Of a stretch of 64,000 nt of DNA, positions 54,515 to 64,000 are shown one piece after another. Positions within the stretch are counted from its first letter, which is position 1. Each line of letters opens with the position of its first letter. A model generated the notes under the pieces. That model saw only the letters and a program-made list of their open reading frames with translations, did no database searches and was not told the origin of the DNA. Source of the stretch: Asparagopsis taxiformis (lineage: Eukaryota; Rhodophyta; Florideophyceae; Bonnemaisoniales; Bonnemaisoniaceae). Both the position numbers and the translations under genes were made by a program. Location of the stretch: NCBI GenBank assembly GCA_030407315.1, contig JALQPE010002642.1:1-64000 (forward strand), given 5' to 3'.

Positions 54515-56484
54515 TACGACTCCTCGTAGGCGTTTCCCGGGTCTTCTGCGAAGCGAACCGAGTGGGGCGTGAGCTGCTCGCCGTCGTGCGCGTCGTCTTC
54601 GCGCGTGCGTTCGCTTTCGCGCTCGCGTGCGTCATCGTCCGCGGAAACTTCGAAAACCTGAACGTTACGCTGCAGGTTCAGTTCTTCGGGCGTTAGGCGC
54701 GCGTGACTATGCATCTCGCGAATTGCGGCCTGTTGCTCGGATGAGAGCAGCGGGCAGCTTACCATGGGGTGTCCAAACTTCCGGCATATCAGACAGCGGA
54801 ACGCCGCTGTGCGAGACGTGTCGGCCGGTGCCGTCTGCCTCACGATAGGCGGTGGGTAAGTTGCGCGCGGTATGTGCGCCGTGTACGGTCCCGCGCGTTC
54901 GCGTTCTCGGTCGTCGTTATGCGCAAAGCGTCGCGAGCGGTCGGCGGGCGATGCGTCGCGAGAGCGTGGCGTGCGATAATTCGACGAAGGGGTGCCCAGC
55001 GAGGTTGGACTTCGCATGGGGCTCGGGGTCGAGAACTTCCGTTCGCGCTGAGCGTGCGGCGTCGCGGCGGAGGTTGAGACATTTGGCGATGAGAAGCCTG
55101 ATGGCAGGGTATGCTCCACGGTCAGTGCTTGCACCGTTGGTGTCTCCTCCTCTTCCACGTAGAGTGCCGGCGTTCGTCGCAGTAGCGGTCGCGCGCTCGT
55201 CGTCGGCGTCATCGCTCGGTGCGTGTCCCCGTGGCTCTGCGCCATAGAGACTAGCTCTCGAAAGGTGTATCGACGCGGGTCGCGAGACAACGCGTCCCGT
55301 ACGAGGTGTTGCGCATAGGGTCGTAGACCATCGACGAAAATAGAAACAAGCGTTCGCTCGCTAAACGCATCGCCGCAGCGCAGCGCGCGGCGTCGAAGTC
55401 TCGTAGCGAATTGTGTTTCGGTTTCCTTCGGGTCTTGCGTTTGTTGCGCCACATCACGATACGCTTGCGCGACGTCGCCTTCGCGCGCATAGGTCAGCAG
55501 GAGCCACTGAACGGCTTCCGCGTAGCACGTAATCGAATCGACGCCCGCGCGCGCTCCTCGGAACGTTCGTCCCACGTACGTTTGGAACGTGTCGCGCGCC
55601 TCGTCGGCCAGGAAATACTTGAGAATCGGCAACGCTGCGCCTTCGGATACGCCGGTGTAGTCGCATGCGCTCTTGAAATACTTCGGGAACGATAGCACGG
55701 CGATTCCGCCAGCGCCCGTGAAATTCTCTCCCTGCATCGAATGGCGCACCATCTTCGCGGTGTTAGCCAATTCGCTCGCAATTGCTCGGTTAAACGCGCG
55801 GTCCGTATTACGCAAGCGGTACGTGCGATACGAAAGCGCGCGCGTGAACAGCTCGTTCAACGGCTGGATCTCTACCAGCCCGGGATGTGCGGGTCCATCG
55901 TCGCTATCCGAACGCGGGTGGTCGTCGAATGACAGGTCCTGGCGCGCCAGTTCCAGCCATCCTTCGGGGTCCGCGCTGCGCGCGTAGTTCGTAGGGGTCG
56001 CGCGCGCTGCGGTTCGCGTTCGGTTTTCGCGCGCAGCGACGTTCGCGCGTTCAATATTTTGATCCTCGCGGGAGTCCATCGTAGTGACGATTAGGTTGTG
56101 GACTTGAGCCCTCATCTGAGCCGATAGTCCACGTGATTGGCCTTTGATAGCGCGGTCCACTGCAGCTCGTACTTCAGCCTGGAGCATGCATTGGAACGTA
56201 GGGTCGTCCACTACTTGTCGAACCAAGCTCGGAAGCGTTGCGGACGGCGTAGCGTGCACGTCGAAAACGCGGAACTCGGCCTCGCGCTTCGTTGCGGCGC
56301 CATCGTCGGACGTTTGCGCGTCGTCGTCGATGCTCGCGAGCGCTTGCGTCGGTAACGGCGGCCACGGAGAAGCGGTAGGGTCAGGGATATGTGAAGCGAC
56401 CAGCGCGTCGACTGCGTGCGTTTGCGACGCGACTGGCGGCGGTTCTGTCGGCGCGTTCGATCGCTCGGGCGCGGATGGGTCCAT
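54514..56484 (-). CDS. gag: Gypsy 2 Gag, 656 residues
   Basis: It starts at ATG 56484. Features: a Pro/Thr-rich N-terminus, a capsid-like region (about residues 200-400, with LNELFTRALSYRTYRLRN and AQAYRDVAQQTQDPKETETQF), an Arg/Ser/Pro-rich linker, and one CCHC zinc knuckle CLICRKFGHPMVSC near residue 570. It is intact. The stop lies 45 bases before the first Met of pol, and the pol frame is open across it in the -1 frame, as in Gypsy 1. Confidence 0.85.
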   Translation of the reverse strand: MDPSAPERSNAPTEPPPVASQTHAVDALVASHIPDPTASPWPPLPTQALASIDDDAQTSDDGAATKREAEFRVFDVHATPSATLPSLVRQVVDDPTFQCMLQAEVRAAVDRAIKGQSRGLSAQMRAQVHNLIVTTMDSREDQNIERANVAARENRTRTAARATPTNYARSADPEGWLELARQDLSFDDHPRSDSDDGPAHPGLVEIQPLNELFTRALSYRTYRLRNTDRAFNRAIASELANTAKMVRHSMQGENFTGAGGIAVLSFPKYFKSACDYTGVSEGAALPILKYFLADEARDTFQTYVGRTFRGARAGVDSITCYAEAVQWLLLTYAREGDVAQAYRDVAQQTQDPKETETQFATRLRRRALRCGDAFSERTLVSIFVDGLRPYAQHLVRDALSRDPRRYTFRELVSMAQSHGDTHRAMTPTTSARPLLRRTPALYVEEEETPTVQALTVEHTLPSGFSSPNVSTSAATPHAQRERKFSTPSPMRSPTSLGTPSSNYRTPRSRDASPADRSRRFAHNDDRERERAGPYTAHIPRATYPPPIVRQTAPADTSRTAAFRCLICRKFGHPMVSCPLLSSEQQAAIREMHSHARLTPEELNLQRNVQVFEVSADDDARERESERTREDDAHDGEQLTPHSVRFAEDPGNAYEES

Positions 56485-56780
56485 CGGCGCGGTTGCGTTC
56501 GATCGTCGCCTAGGGAAAAGGGAAAAAGGGATGATGGGGAAGGAGAAAGGGGAATTCGGCGCGCGTCAAAATCTCGCGTCGGCGCGTCGAAAAATTGGCA
56601 AGTAAAAAGGGAAGCGCTTCCCGAAAATTGTCTGCGTATCGGGCGCGCGTAGTAAGGGTGAGGGGGACGAGTTCGCTCGCAGGAGGGCTTCTTCCTCGCT
56701 CGGAACGCGTGAAGACGGGTCTCGATCGCTCGCGAACCCAATATTTTCGGCACCGCCAAACCCGCGTTAGGGTTGCGAAC
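56485..56780 (-). other. Gypsy 2 leader, truncated
   Basis: Non-coding sequence upstream of gag, with GGGAAAAGGG-type purine runs near 56513-56560. It ends abruptly at CACTACGG (56781). No LTR homologous to 44492 is seen, so the 5' LTR was removed or separated by the insertion. Confidence 0.5.
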
Positions 56781-57460
56781 CACTACGGTGTTGAAAAGGG
56801 GGCCTCAGACAGTACTGCGAGACAGTGATTTTTACTGTCTGAGACAGTAAAAATCACTATGCGGCAAATGAAAATTAATGCCACACTTGGAGACAGTGAT
56901 TTGCACTGTCTGGCAGACAGTACGGAACACTGTCTGCAGACAGTAAAAAACACTGTCTCACAGTACTGTCTGAGGCAGTGAATGGAGACAGTAAAAATTA
57001 ATGATTTATTCAATAGTTGGATATGATGTAATTTACTGTACTGGGCAGTGTTGGCGGATAGTGTTTTGTATTGGCCAAGGCAACATGGCCGGATAGTGAA
57101 ATACGCTGCCTGGGACAATAGATGGAACCAACACGGTGCACTGTCCTGAGCAGTACCTGGAGACAGTGATTTTCACTGTCCTGGGCAGTACCTGGAGACA
57201 GTGATTTTCACTGTCCTGGGCAGTACCTGTAGACAGTACTTTGTGCTGCCCTGGGCAGTACCTGTAGACAGTACTTTGTGCTGCCCTGGGCAGTACCTGT
57301 AGACAGTATTTCGTGCTGCCCTGGGCAGCACCTGTAGACAGTATTTCGTGCTGCCCTGGGCAGCACCTGTAGACAGTATTTCGTGCTGCCCTGGGCAGCA
57401 CCTGGAGACAGTAAAAGTAGTGTCCTGATATAGTAAAATTCAGTGTCTGGGAGTGGTGGA
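56781..57460. mobile_element. End of a second CACTA-like element with AGACAGT subterminal repeats
   Basis: It starts CACTACGGTGTTGAAAAGG directly after Gypsy 2 leader sequence. It is followed by about 25 copies of AGACAGT/ACTGTCT words in both orientations (56808-57415), first as GTCTGAGACAGTAAAAATCA palindromes, then as a roughly 35-38-bp tandem CTGGGCAGYACCTGTAGACA. The layout mirrors the 20.4-kb element, but the repeat word differs. The other end is not in the window, so the extent is unknown. Confidence 0.55.
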
Positions 57461-58981
57461 TGAGATGGAGCGTCATGCTGTCGTGGGCATCTTTTTGGGG
57501 TAGAGGGAGGCAGTTCTGGTGCTATGAGGATGGGGCATGGACGGTATCTACGTGGGAATGGACAGAATAGTACGGCTAGGAATTTTTATTTCGTAGTGAC
57601 TATGAGCTAGAGAGCGGTACAAGCGGTAGGATAGGTAGAAATCTAAGAGAGTGCAATATGGGAAGCTTCACTCTGGATTTGTTTATTTGCGCAGGCTACA
57701 TTGAGAGTAAACTATCCCTATGTTAAAAATGCTACTAAAACTAACACTATTCCGATGAGTAAAACTAAAACTACTAGAAAAGTCTACAAATCTATCAACT
57801 GATTGAGCTGCATGAATAAGCTGGGAAATGAAGAGAAGAAGAAAAAAATGTAGTGAAACGAAACAAGTTAGTGACGTTGATTTGGAGAGGGAAACTGATG
57901 GTTACCAGGAGAATAACGTACCTTAACAAATACCATTGCATCCCAAATCGAAATATGTACTCACAGGCAGAGCAGAAAAGAATTGGAGAAGTGGTAAGAG
58001 AGAAAGAGAAATGAAAGGAGAAGTGGAAAACTCACCGACTGGAAACCTGAGAAAACGAATATAACACTGGGTTAGTGGCGTGAAATTTGGTGACGTACCA
58101 TCTATACCGCTTCCAGACCGTAATTTTTGTTGCTTCGTTTTCCGACGGATATGGAGATGGAAACAGGGATTTCCAGAATCTGTCGTTTAAGTAGTACTCT
58201 ACGGGCGGAAATGACGTGTAGGAGAACAATAGAGGGATAATTTTGAAACAGAGCGGTGGGATGGGAGGCCCAGTAAAACGATGCCTAGGGTGCGAATTAT
58301 GCTTGGAAGCACATGATCTGGCAGAAGAGGCGCACATGATCGTATCTTCTACCGCCTTTTATTGTCTAGAATGACGTCATCACTACAGAAATATAGGGAA
58401 AACACTAGCATATGGGGCCTACAGGAAAGGGGGAGGTGAAGAGTAAGAAAAATGGCGCACTTTCCTGGACGAGGAGCCCGCGCTTCCAGTGATGATGTGG
58501 ATGGTATATATCGATGACGTCATTGTATGCTCCGAGCACACTTGGCAGGCAGTCAAAGCGGGCCACGTAGATGGTGGCGGTTAGGAAACAGCGGTGTGGA
58601 AAAAATTTTATGATTTTCATGTTGCAAGCGAGCAGTGAATCTGCATTTTAATAAATAAATGTATGCTAATTTAAGATATCACACCGAGTACGATTAAACG
58701 AGAGATCGTGTTTTCACCTTGTGAATAGGGCCGAGAATATAGTAGAGTATACGAGTAGGAACTACGTGTATGAGAAAATCAGATTCAGTATTAGTTTTTA
58801 GAGCATCACCGCGTAATAAACGGAAATGGATACGTCTTTGACAGGTTTGTCTTGAGGGAGTGCGATACAAGCAAAACCATTTTGAGTAGGTCCAGCCCGG
58901 ATAAAATAGGAATAACAATAATTCAGCAGAAAGTAATGAACATAGGACAAATAATTGTGGTAAACCAGTTCATCTGATCGA
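57461..58981. other. Unrecognised interval
   Basis: No convincing gene. Minus-strand frames of up to about 100 codons (58337-58032 and 59076-58694) look partly protein-like but have no recognisable motif. The interval may lie inside the second CACTA-like element. Confidence 0.35.
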
Positions 58982-60035
58982 ATGAAACCCTGGAAAGGTT
59001 TTATAACGGTTGAAAGTAGTGGCAGAGAAGTAGTGGAGAAGATTAATTCTCCCTCAGCTAGCGAGACAATGATCACTACTGCTCAGTACAGTTCGCCTGA
59101 AATGCAAGTTGATCCTCGCAAAGTGAATGTCAGAAGTCGTTCACAAGTGGTTGAAGAAGTCTGCAACGATGAAGCAATTCGTGCGAACAGATTTGGTAGC
59201 AGAAAACTCGAAAGGGGTCGGGGATACTGATCATCGCATTGAAGAGCGCATTTTATTCGTCCTTGTTGACTTCCATGACGACGTGATAGACAGAAGAAGT
59301 ATGAGAACCAAGAACGGGATGTTTACAAACAGTTTTTATGACAAACTGGAATATGTTACGGGGGCAAAGGCAATTCATCTTACCAAGGCCGAAGAGGAAA
59401 GAGAACGGAGTCGTATGACCCCCAGAGAAATAGAACAATCAGCTGTTCTTGATGCAAAAAGGAAAAGAGTAAGAATCTACTGTCGCAGAAGTAGAACAGG
59501 AAGTTTCTGCTCTTGTGGAGCAAGAACAGGAAATCACTCCAATTGTCGTGGCTGAAGAGTTGATCCTGCTGTTGCCAAAGCGGTAGAAGAGGCACCTCTC
59601 AGCACCTCAAAAGAAGCAGGAGACTGTCTTGCTGCAGCAAGAGTCGGAGAACAGAAACGTCCTGCTAAACGTTTTGCTGTGCTCCAAAAAGAACAGGAGC
59701 GTCGTGCTAGGGATAACTCTCCGGGAAGGATTGTCAGAGAAGATCGTCCTAAGGGAAGGAAACATAGAAGCGATACGCAAAGCGTGGAAATCAACTTGGA
59801 CAATAGTGGTCGCATGGACATAGACCCGGCTGGAAAAGGAGACCATGTTGAAGTTGTGCAGAACCGCTCTGTGATACTGAAACTTCGAATCAGGACGCCA
59901 GAAATTAGCAGCACTAGCCCGGATAAGGAAGGAAATGAAGATGCTGAAGTGGACGAGGATAAATCGGTAAGAAGCAGGAGTTCCGGTGGAAGCGATGAAA
60001 ACAAGTCCAGGTTGGATAAGAAGCGAAGAAGATAA
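58982..60035 (+). pseudogene. Degraded charged-protein gene
   Basis: Three plus-strand frames follow one another (58982-59230, 59127-59555 and 59679-60035), and all are rich in Glu, Arg, Lys and Ser. The last ends in a basic tail (ENKSRLDKKRRR). This looks like one decayed ORF of about 330 residues with a Lys/Glu-rich middle (TKAEEERERSRMTPREIEQ). No domain is recognised. By position it may be an accessory gene of the second CACTA-like element. Confidence 0.35.
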
Positions 60036-60459
60036 CCCAAGATGCTCTGAACCCGGTATGCCTGATAAAAAATGAGACTGAGCCTCTCCGGGAAAAGAAT
60101 AGGAGATTCAATGCAGGGAAACGAACGACTGGAGAAGAAGTACTACTTTTCACTGATGAGCAAGAAAACTCCCTTTCAGACGGCACATTTGCTGAAAAAA
60201 TATTTGAGAAGTTGCCTTTATGCATTCCTTCCAGCTGGAGAGTGAAGTATTGTATCGCAGGAAATATAAAATACTAAAATACTAAATTCCTTATGAGCAA
60301 GAGAGGAAACGATGGCGGGCGGTACTGGAATAGAACAAGAAGGCGATGAGCGTAATGACGCAGTCGTCTTCGTCTGCAACATTGAGAGAATGAGGAAGGC
60401 TTAAGCCTTCCTCATTCTCTGTAATTGCAGCAGTGGCAGTTTCGACGGAGCGCTGACAG

Positions 60460-60880
60460 AAAAGTCATGGTAACGATCGTAGTGATGACTTTGCTGTGAG
60501 GCAACAAATCATTACAACAGTCACGATTTTCTTACCCCGTATAAAAATTCTGCCGCCAATGTAATGGCAACGTTTCCTTACAGCAAAGTCATCGTAACGA
60601 TGACTTTGCTGTAAGGAAACAAATCATTACAGCAGCCACGATTTTTACCCGATAAAAAATTTCTTGGTGATTTTTACCCGGTAAAAATTCTTCAGTCACT
60701 GTAATGGCAACGGTTCCTTACAGAAAAGCCATCGTTACGATGACTTTGCTGTAAGGAAACAAATCATTACAGCAGCCACAATTTTTACCCGGTAGAAAAT
60801 TCTTCGGCCACTGTAATGAAAACGTTTTCTTACAGCAAAGTCATCGTAACGATGACTTTGCTGTAAGCACCTATTGTAGA
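60460..60880. repeat. Hairpin repeat cluster 1
   Basis: Several copies of the palindrome ACAGCAAAGTCATCGT, then A, then its exact reverse complement are separated by spacers with ATTACAGCAGCCACGATTTT and CCGGTAAAAATTCTTCGGCC. The longest is a perfect 49-mer palindrome at 60572-60620 (24-bp arms). Confidence 0.85.
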
Positions 60881-61595
60881 CGGCTTCTGCTGTAATCGGT
60901 TGGGAGTTTAGTCCCTCTCTCACCTTGGGAAGGATAGGAAGGGAAGTGTGAAGTCGGGAACATCGCGAGCGGTTGGTTTGGACGGGTGTTTACGGCTCTG
61001 GGGAGCACTCTGCGTTACGCTCAACCGGGTCTGAGCTGGCTGCAATACATGATATCGCAGCAAGAGTGCACAAAATTTGTGCCACCATTTTCTCACGGCA
61101 GAGACTCGGACGGCCGAGATCGGACCTCGCTGAAAAGAGCTAGAAAAGGTCTGGAGTACATCCAAGACCACTGGAAAGGTACTATCAGAAGTTTTCCTGA
61201 ACATGCGGGGGGCTTTCCTCACCGAAATCGAGCATAGCGGTTCTGCGACCAAAGCTTACTCATGAAGGAGGTAGGGTGCTGGGTACCACACCAACCATAG
61301 CTACTTACATTTGCAGTGTACTCTAGCGATCTGCTTAGTATTCTACTTCCTCACTGTACAATGATTTTCAGGAAGTAGGATATGCTCTGGGCCTAGCACG
61401 GGAGAGGAAGAAGGAAGGATAGGCATGCAGAAGTATAGAGGCAGTAGTATGTGAAGACAATGGCAGTGGTAGAGAAGTATTTCATGCACCAAAGGGGCGG
61501 GCAGAGTGAGTGACACTAGAGACGCGGTGCGCAGGGCGAAGGGAGGTGGAGATGATGGAGGACAACAGACATGAGAGCGAGGGTTCAGACCAACG

Positions 61596-61835
61596 GCTCA
61601 CAGATGGAGCAGTTTGCTAGGGATGCTTACAGCAAAGTCATCGTTACGATGATCATCGTTACGATGACTTTGCTGTAAGGAAACAAATCATTACAGTAGC
61701 CATGATTTCTTTACCCGGTAAAAAATTCTTCGGCCACTGTAATGATAACGTTTTCTTACAGCAAAGTCATCGTAACGATGACTTTGCTGTAAGCATCCCT
61801 GGTAAACTGCCTCAGCTGTAAGCGGCTGGGAGCCA
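61596..61835. mobile_element. MITE-like hairpin element inside the array, copy 2
   Basis: About 240 bp. Its two ends are inverted copies of CTTACAGCTGAGGCAGTTTA plus the adjoining CAAAGTCATCG hairpin, degenerate at the left. The same structure recurs at 62510-62750. It could be a foldback element amplified with the array. Confidence 0.55.
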
Positions 61836-62509
61836 TATCCCTACCTCACCTTGGGAAGGGTGAGCAAGGAATTGTGAAGCCGGATAACATGGCAAAGGGA
61901 TGGTTTGAACGGCTGTTGGCGGCGTTGGGGAGCACTCTGCGTCGTGCTCACCCAATCTGTGCTGGATACCCTGCCTGGTACGGCGGCAGGAGTGCACAAA
62001 ATTTGAAACACAATTTTGTCAACAGTGAAATTCTGATTGTCGAAACTCAACCTCCCTAAAATGAACTAGAGCTGGTGTGAGCACCTCCACGACGTCTGGA
62101 AAGGTACTGACAGCACGTTTTCAGAGCATGGTGAAGCTGTCCTCTCTGAGATCAAGCATAGAGTATCCGTGGCCAGATTCTATTCCTAGTGCCATGTGGC
62201 ACAGTGGCCACACCAAATTGCCCTTTTTAGCACACTATAGATTTTTGCTACTAGGAATCTAGCTGTCTTCTATACTAATATAGTTGGTAAGTAGGCAAGC
62301 CTAGGATTGTAGGACTATCAGGAAGGATGGGAGGGTAGGTACGCAGCAACATGAAGGGGATAGTATGAGTAGACTATGGCGGTGGTAGACAAGGATTCCA
62401 CTCACCGAAGGGTCGGCTGGAGTGACGCCGGAGTCGACACAGGAAGGGAGGTTGAGATAGGCTGGGATAAAGCAGGATAAGATACATGAGAGAGAGGGTG
62501 AAGCAAGAA

Positions 62510-62750
62510 CGCTTACAGCTGAGGCCGTTTACCACAGGTGCTGACAGCAAAGTCATCGTTGCGATGACTTTGCTGTAAGAAAACGTTTCATTACAGTAGC
62601 CACGATTTTTTACCCGGTAAAAGAATTCTTGGTGATTTTTTCACCCGGTAAAATCCTTCGCCCACTGTAATGTTTTCTTTTCTTACAGTAAAGTCATCGT
62701 AACGATGACTTTGCTGTAAGCATCCCTGGTAAACTGCCTCAGCTGTAAGC
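62510..62750. mobile_element. MITE-like hairpin element inside the array, copy 3
   Basis: The left end, GCTTACAGCTGAGGCCGTTT, is mirrored by the right end, AACTGCCTCAGCTGTAAGC. Both ends are followed inward by the CAAAGTCATCG hairpin. It is the clearest example of the foldback structure. Confidence 0.65.
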
Positions 62751-63470
62751 GGCTGGTACCTTGGTGCCTCTCTCACCTTGGGAAGGGTGAGATAGGAATT
62801 GTGAAGTCGGGAACATTGTGGAAGGATGGTTTCGACGGCTTCGGGCGGCTTTGAAGAGCAATCTGTGTCTTGTTCACCTGGCCTAAACTACCTAAAATGT
62901 TCAGTATTGCGAGAGGAGCACGCAAAATTACAACCACCATGGTGGTGGGAAAATGCATTTTCTCACGACAGAGATTCTGGCGGTCGAAACTCAAACTCGT
63001 TAACATGGACTAGGGTTGGTGTGAACACCTCCAGGACCTCTGGAAAGGTACTACGTGCACATTTTCCGAGGCTACAAGAAGCTGGTCTCTCCAATATCAA
63101 GCATAGATTATCGGTGCGCAAAATCTACTCCTGGTGCTGTGTAGCACATTGACTATACAAAACCGTCCGTTTCCCGTTATAATAAACTATACTCTCAAGT
63201 AGCTAGGAATCTAGATATTCACTTTACATCGATGGTTATGAAGTAAGTTAACCTAGGATTGAAGGACAGAAGGTAAACGATAGGATGGTAGGCATGGGGT
63301 AAAATGAAGGCGGTGGTATGAGTAGAATATGGAAGTGGTAGACAGGCATTTAATGCACAGGGGGGCGTGTGAAGTGACACCAGAGGCGCAGTGCGTCACA
63401 GGAAGGGAGACTGGAATGATGAAGGAGAACTAGAGACATGAGAGATAGGTTGTTTAGGCATGCTTCTGGC

Positions 63471-63589
63471 TCTATTATATAACTGCATTGCTCCTCTATA
63501 GGCTACGCAATCCATTCCAGCAGTTCTAGTTAAAAATGGACTATATGGATGGTTCATTTCAATATCAGCATTGTGCAGTTGAGCCTCTT
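63471..63589. other. Transition to satellite
   Basis: Unrecognised sequence between the 926-bp array and the 172-bp repeats. No gene seen. Confidence 0.4.
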
Positions 63590-64000
63590 CAAGGTCCGAA
63601 AACTTGTCCAGAGTACGCTTCCAGGCCACTTGAAGGCATCCAGAACACTTGCACTTCGTTCTTACAAAGTTCAATTTTGGCTATCACATCTCCAATTGTG
63701 GGAGTCTGGTGACCAAAAATCGATGCATTCTAGAATCCCTACAACGCAAGTCAGCAGCTTTACGGACGCATAAAACACTTTTCCGTACTCCCTAGAGCCA
63801 CTCCAGCCCTTACGGATCACTTGCACTTCGTTCCGACAAAGTTTAATTTTGGCCATCACATCTCCAGTTCTGAGAATCTGGCGAGCAAAACTTAGTGAAC
63901 TCCGGAAGCTCTACCTCGCAAGCCACCAGCTTTCAGGGCGAATAAAACCGGTTACAGTACTCCCCAGACCCACTCCAACCCTCCCAGACCACTTGCACTT
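63590..64000. repeat. 172-bp satellite, at least two units, running off the window
   Basis: CACTTGCACTTCGTTC recurs at 63646, 63818 and 63990 (partial), exactly 172 bases apart. Each unit carries ACAAAGTTYAATTTTGGC and CATCACATCTCCA. A more diverged part-unit precedes 63646. The array continues beyond 64000. Confidence 0.8.

Larger units (their letters stand above)
44492..56780 (-). mobile_element. Ty3/Gypsy chromodomain retrotransposon 2, 5' LTR missing
   Basis: Minus-strand gag (56484-54514) and pol (about 54515-50309) are followed by an unusually long 5.8-kb 3' region ending in an LTR at 44492. That 3' region carries a plus-strand, antisense gene-like ORF (45455-48275). The 5' end is cut at 56781 by sequence starting CACTACGG, so the 5' LTR is absent here. 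The whole element is very rich in CpG. Confidence 0.75.
60867..63470. repeat. Tandem array of three units of about 926 bp
   Basis: The junction word GCATCCCTGGTAAACTGCC follows a hairpin at 61793 and 62720, with a diverged version at 60867, giving a 926-927-bp spacing. Each unit continues with CACCTTGGGAAGGRTGAG-like sequence, a GGAGCACTCTGCG segment (changed in unit 3), TCTGGAAAGGTACT, and a segment ending near ACATGAGAG. No gene is recognised inside. Confidence 0.75.

Noticed and set aside
56765..56781. TGGTTCGCAACCC (minus strand) as a primer-binding site of Gypsy 2
   Set aside because: The TGG would overlap the CACTA start at 56781 and no LTR follows; coincidence is more likely.
57033..57476. 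147-codon minus-strand frame with repeated TVYRCCPGQHE-like peptides
   Set aside because: It only translates the AGACAGT subterminal tandem repeats.

Overview
This window looks like a transposon-dense, probably heterochromatic segment of a eukaryotic nuclear genome. I see no convincing host gene, tRNA, rRNA, CRISPR array or bacterial operon. The element set is chromodomain Ty3/Gypsy retrotransposons, CACTA (EnSpm) DNA transposons, a Plavaka/KDZ-like transposase family, and many minisatellites. Intronless element genes and roughly balanced GC would suit a macroscopic red alga such as a Chondrus-like florideophyte, or a fungus. I cannot settle the taxon from sequence alone.

Layout. 1-2.4 kb: decayed, unrecognised coding remnants. 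2.46-8.46 kb: copy 1 of a Plavaka-like transposon (gene on the minus strand), with a long repeat-filled 5' flank ending in a 43-bp minisatellite. 8.46-16.25 kb: Gypsy element 1 (minus strand), with gag, protease-RT-RNase H-integrase and chromodomain, two frameshifts and no visible 3' LTR. 16.25-16.35 kb: a 105-bp scrap of a third Plavaka-like copy. 16.35-16.77 kb: a truncated LTR. 16.8-19.5 kb: unrecognised sequence with hairpins. 19.5-44.5 kb: Plavaka-like copy 2 on the plus strand, the mirror image of copy 1. Its transposase gene is split by a 20.4-kb CACTA element (22867-43269). 44.5-56.8 kb: Gypsy element 2 (minus strand), with gag, pol and chromodomain plus a long gene-like ORF in antisense in its 3' region. 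56.8-64 kb: the end of a second CACTA-like element, then degraded ORFs, a 926-bp tandem array built around perfect hairpins, and a 172-bp satellite running off the window.

The most interesting object is the 20.4-kb CACTA element. It has matching CACTA termini, subterminal GAACAGT repeats at both ends, and four long uninterrupted ORFs: a Tnp2-like transposase, a UPF1-like SF1 helicase of about 1,480 residues, a 456-residue protein with a possible Tudor-like module, and a 591-residue basic/coiled-coil/acidic protein. The 5' flank of each ORF carries repeats that share a CACGTG core and a GGTTKCACAACC-type palindrome. This suggests one coordinated transposition system with a helicase as a cargo or accessory factor. 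The surrounding Plavaka and Gypsy copies carry frameshifts or stops, so the CACTA element is probably the youngest and most intact resident.
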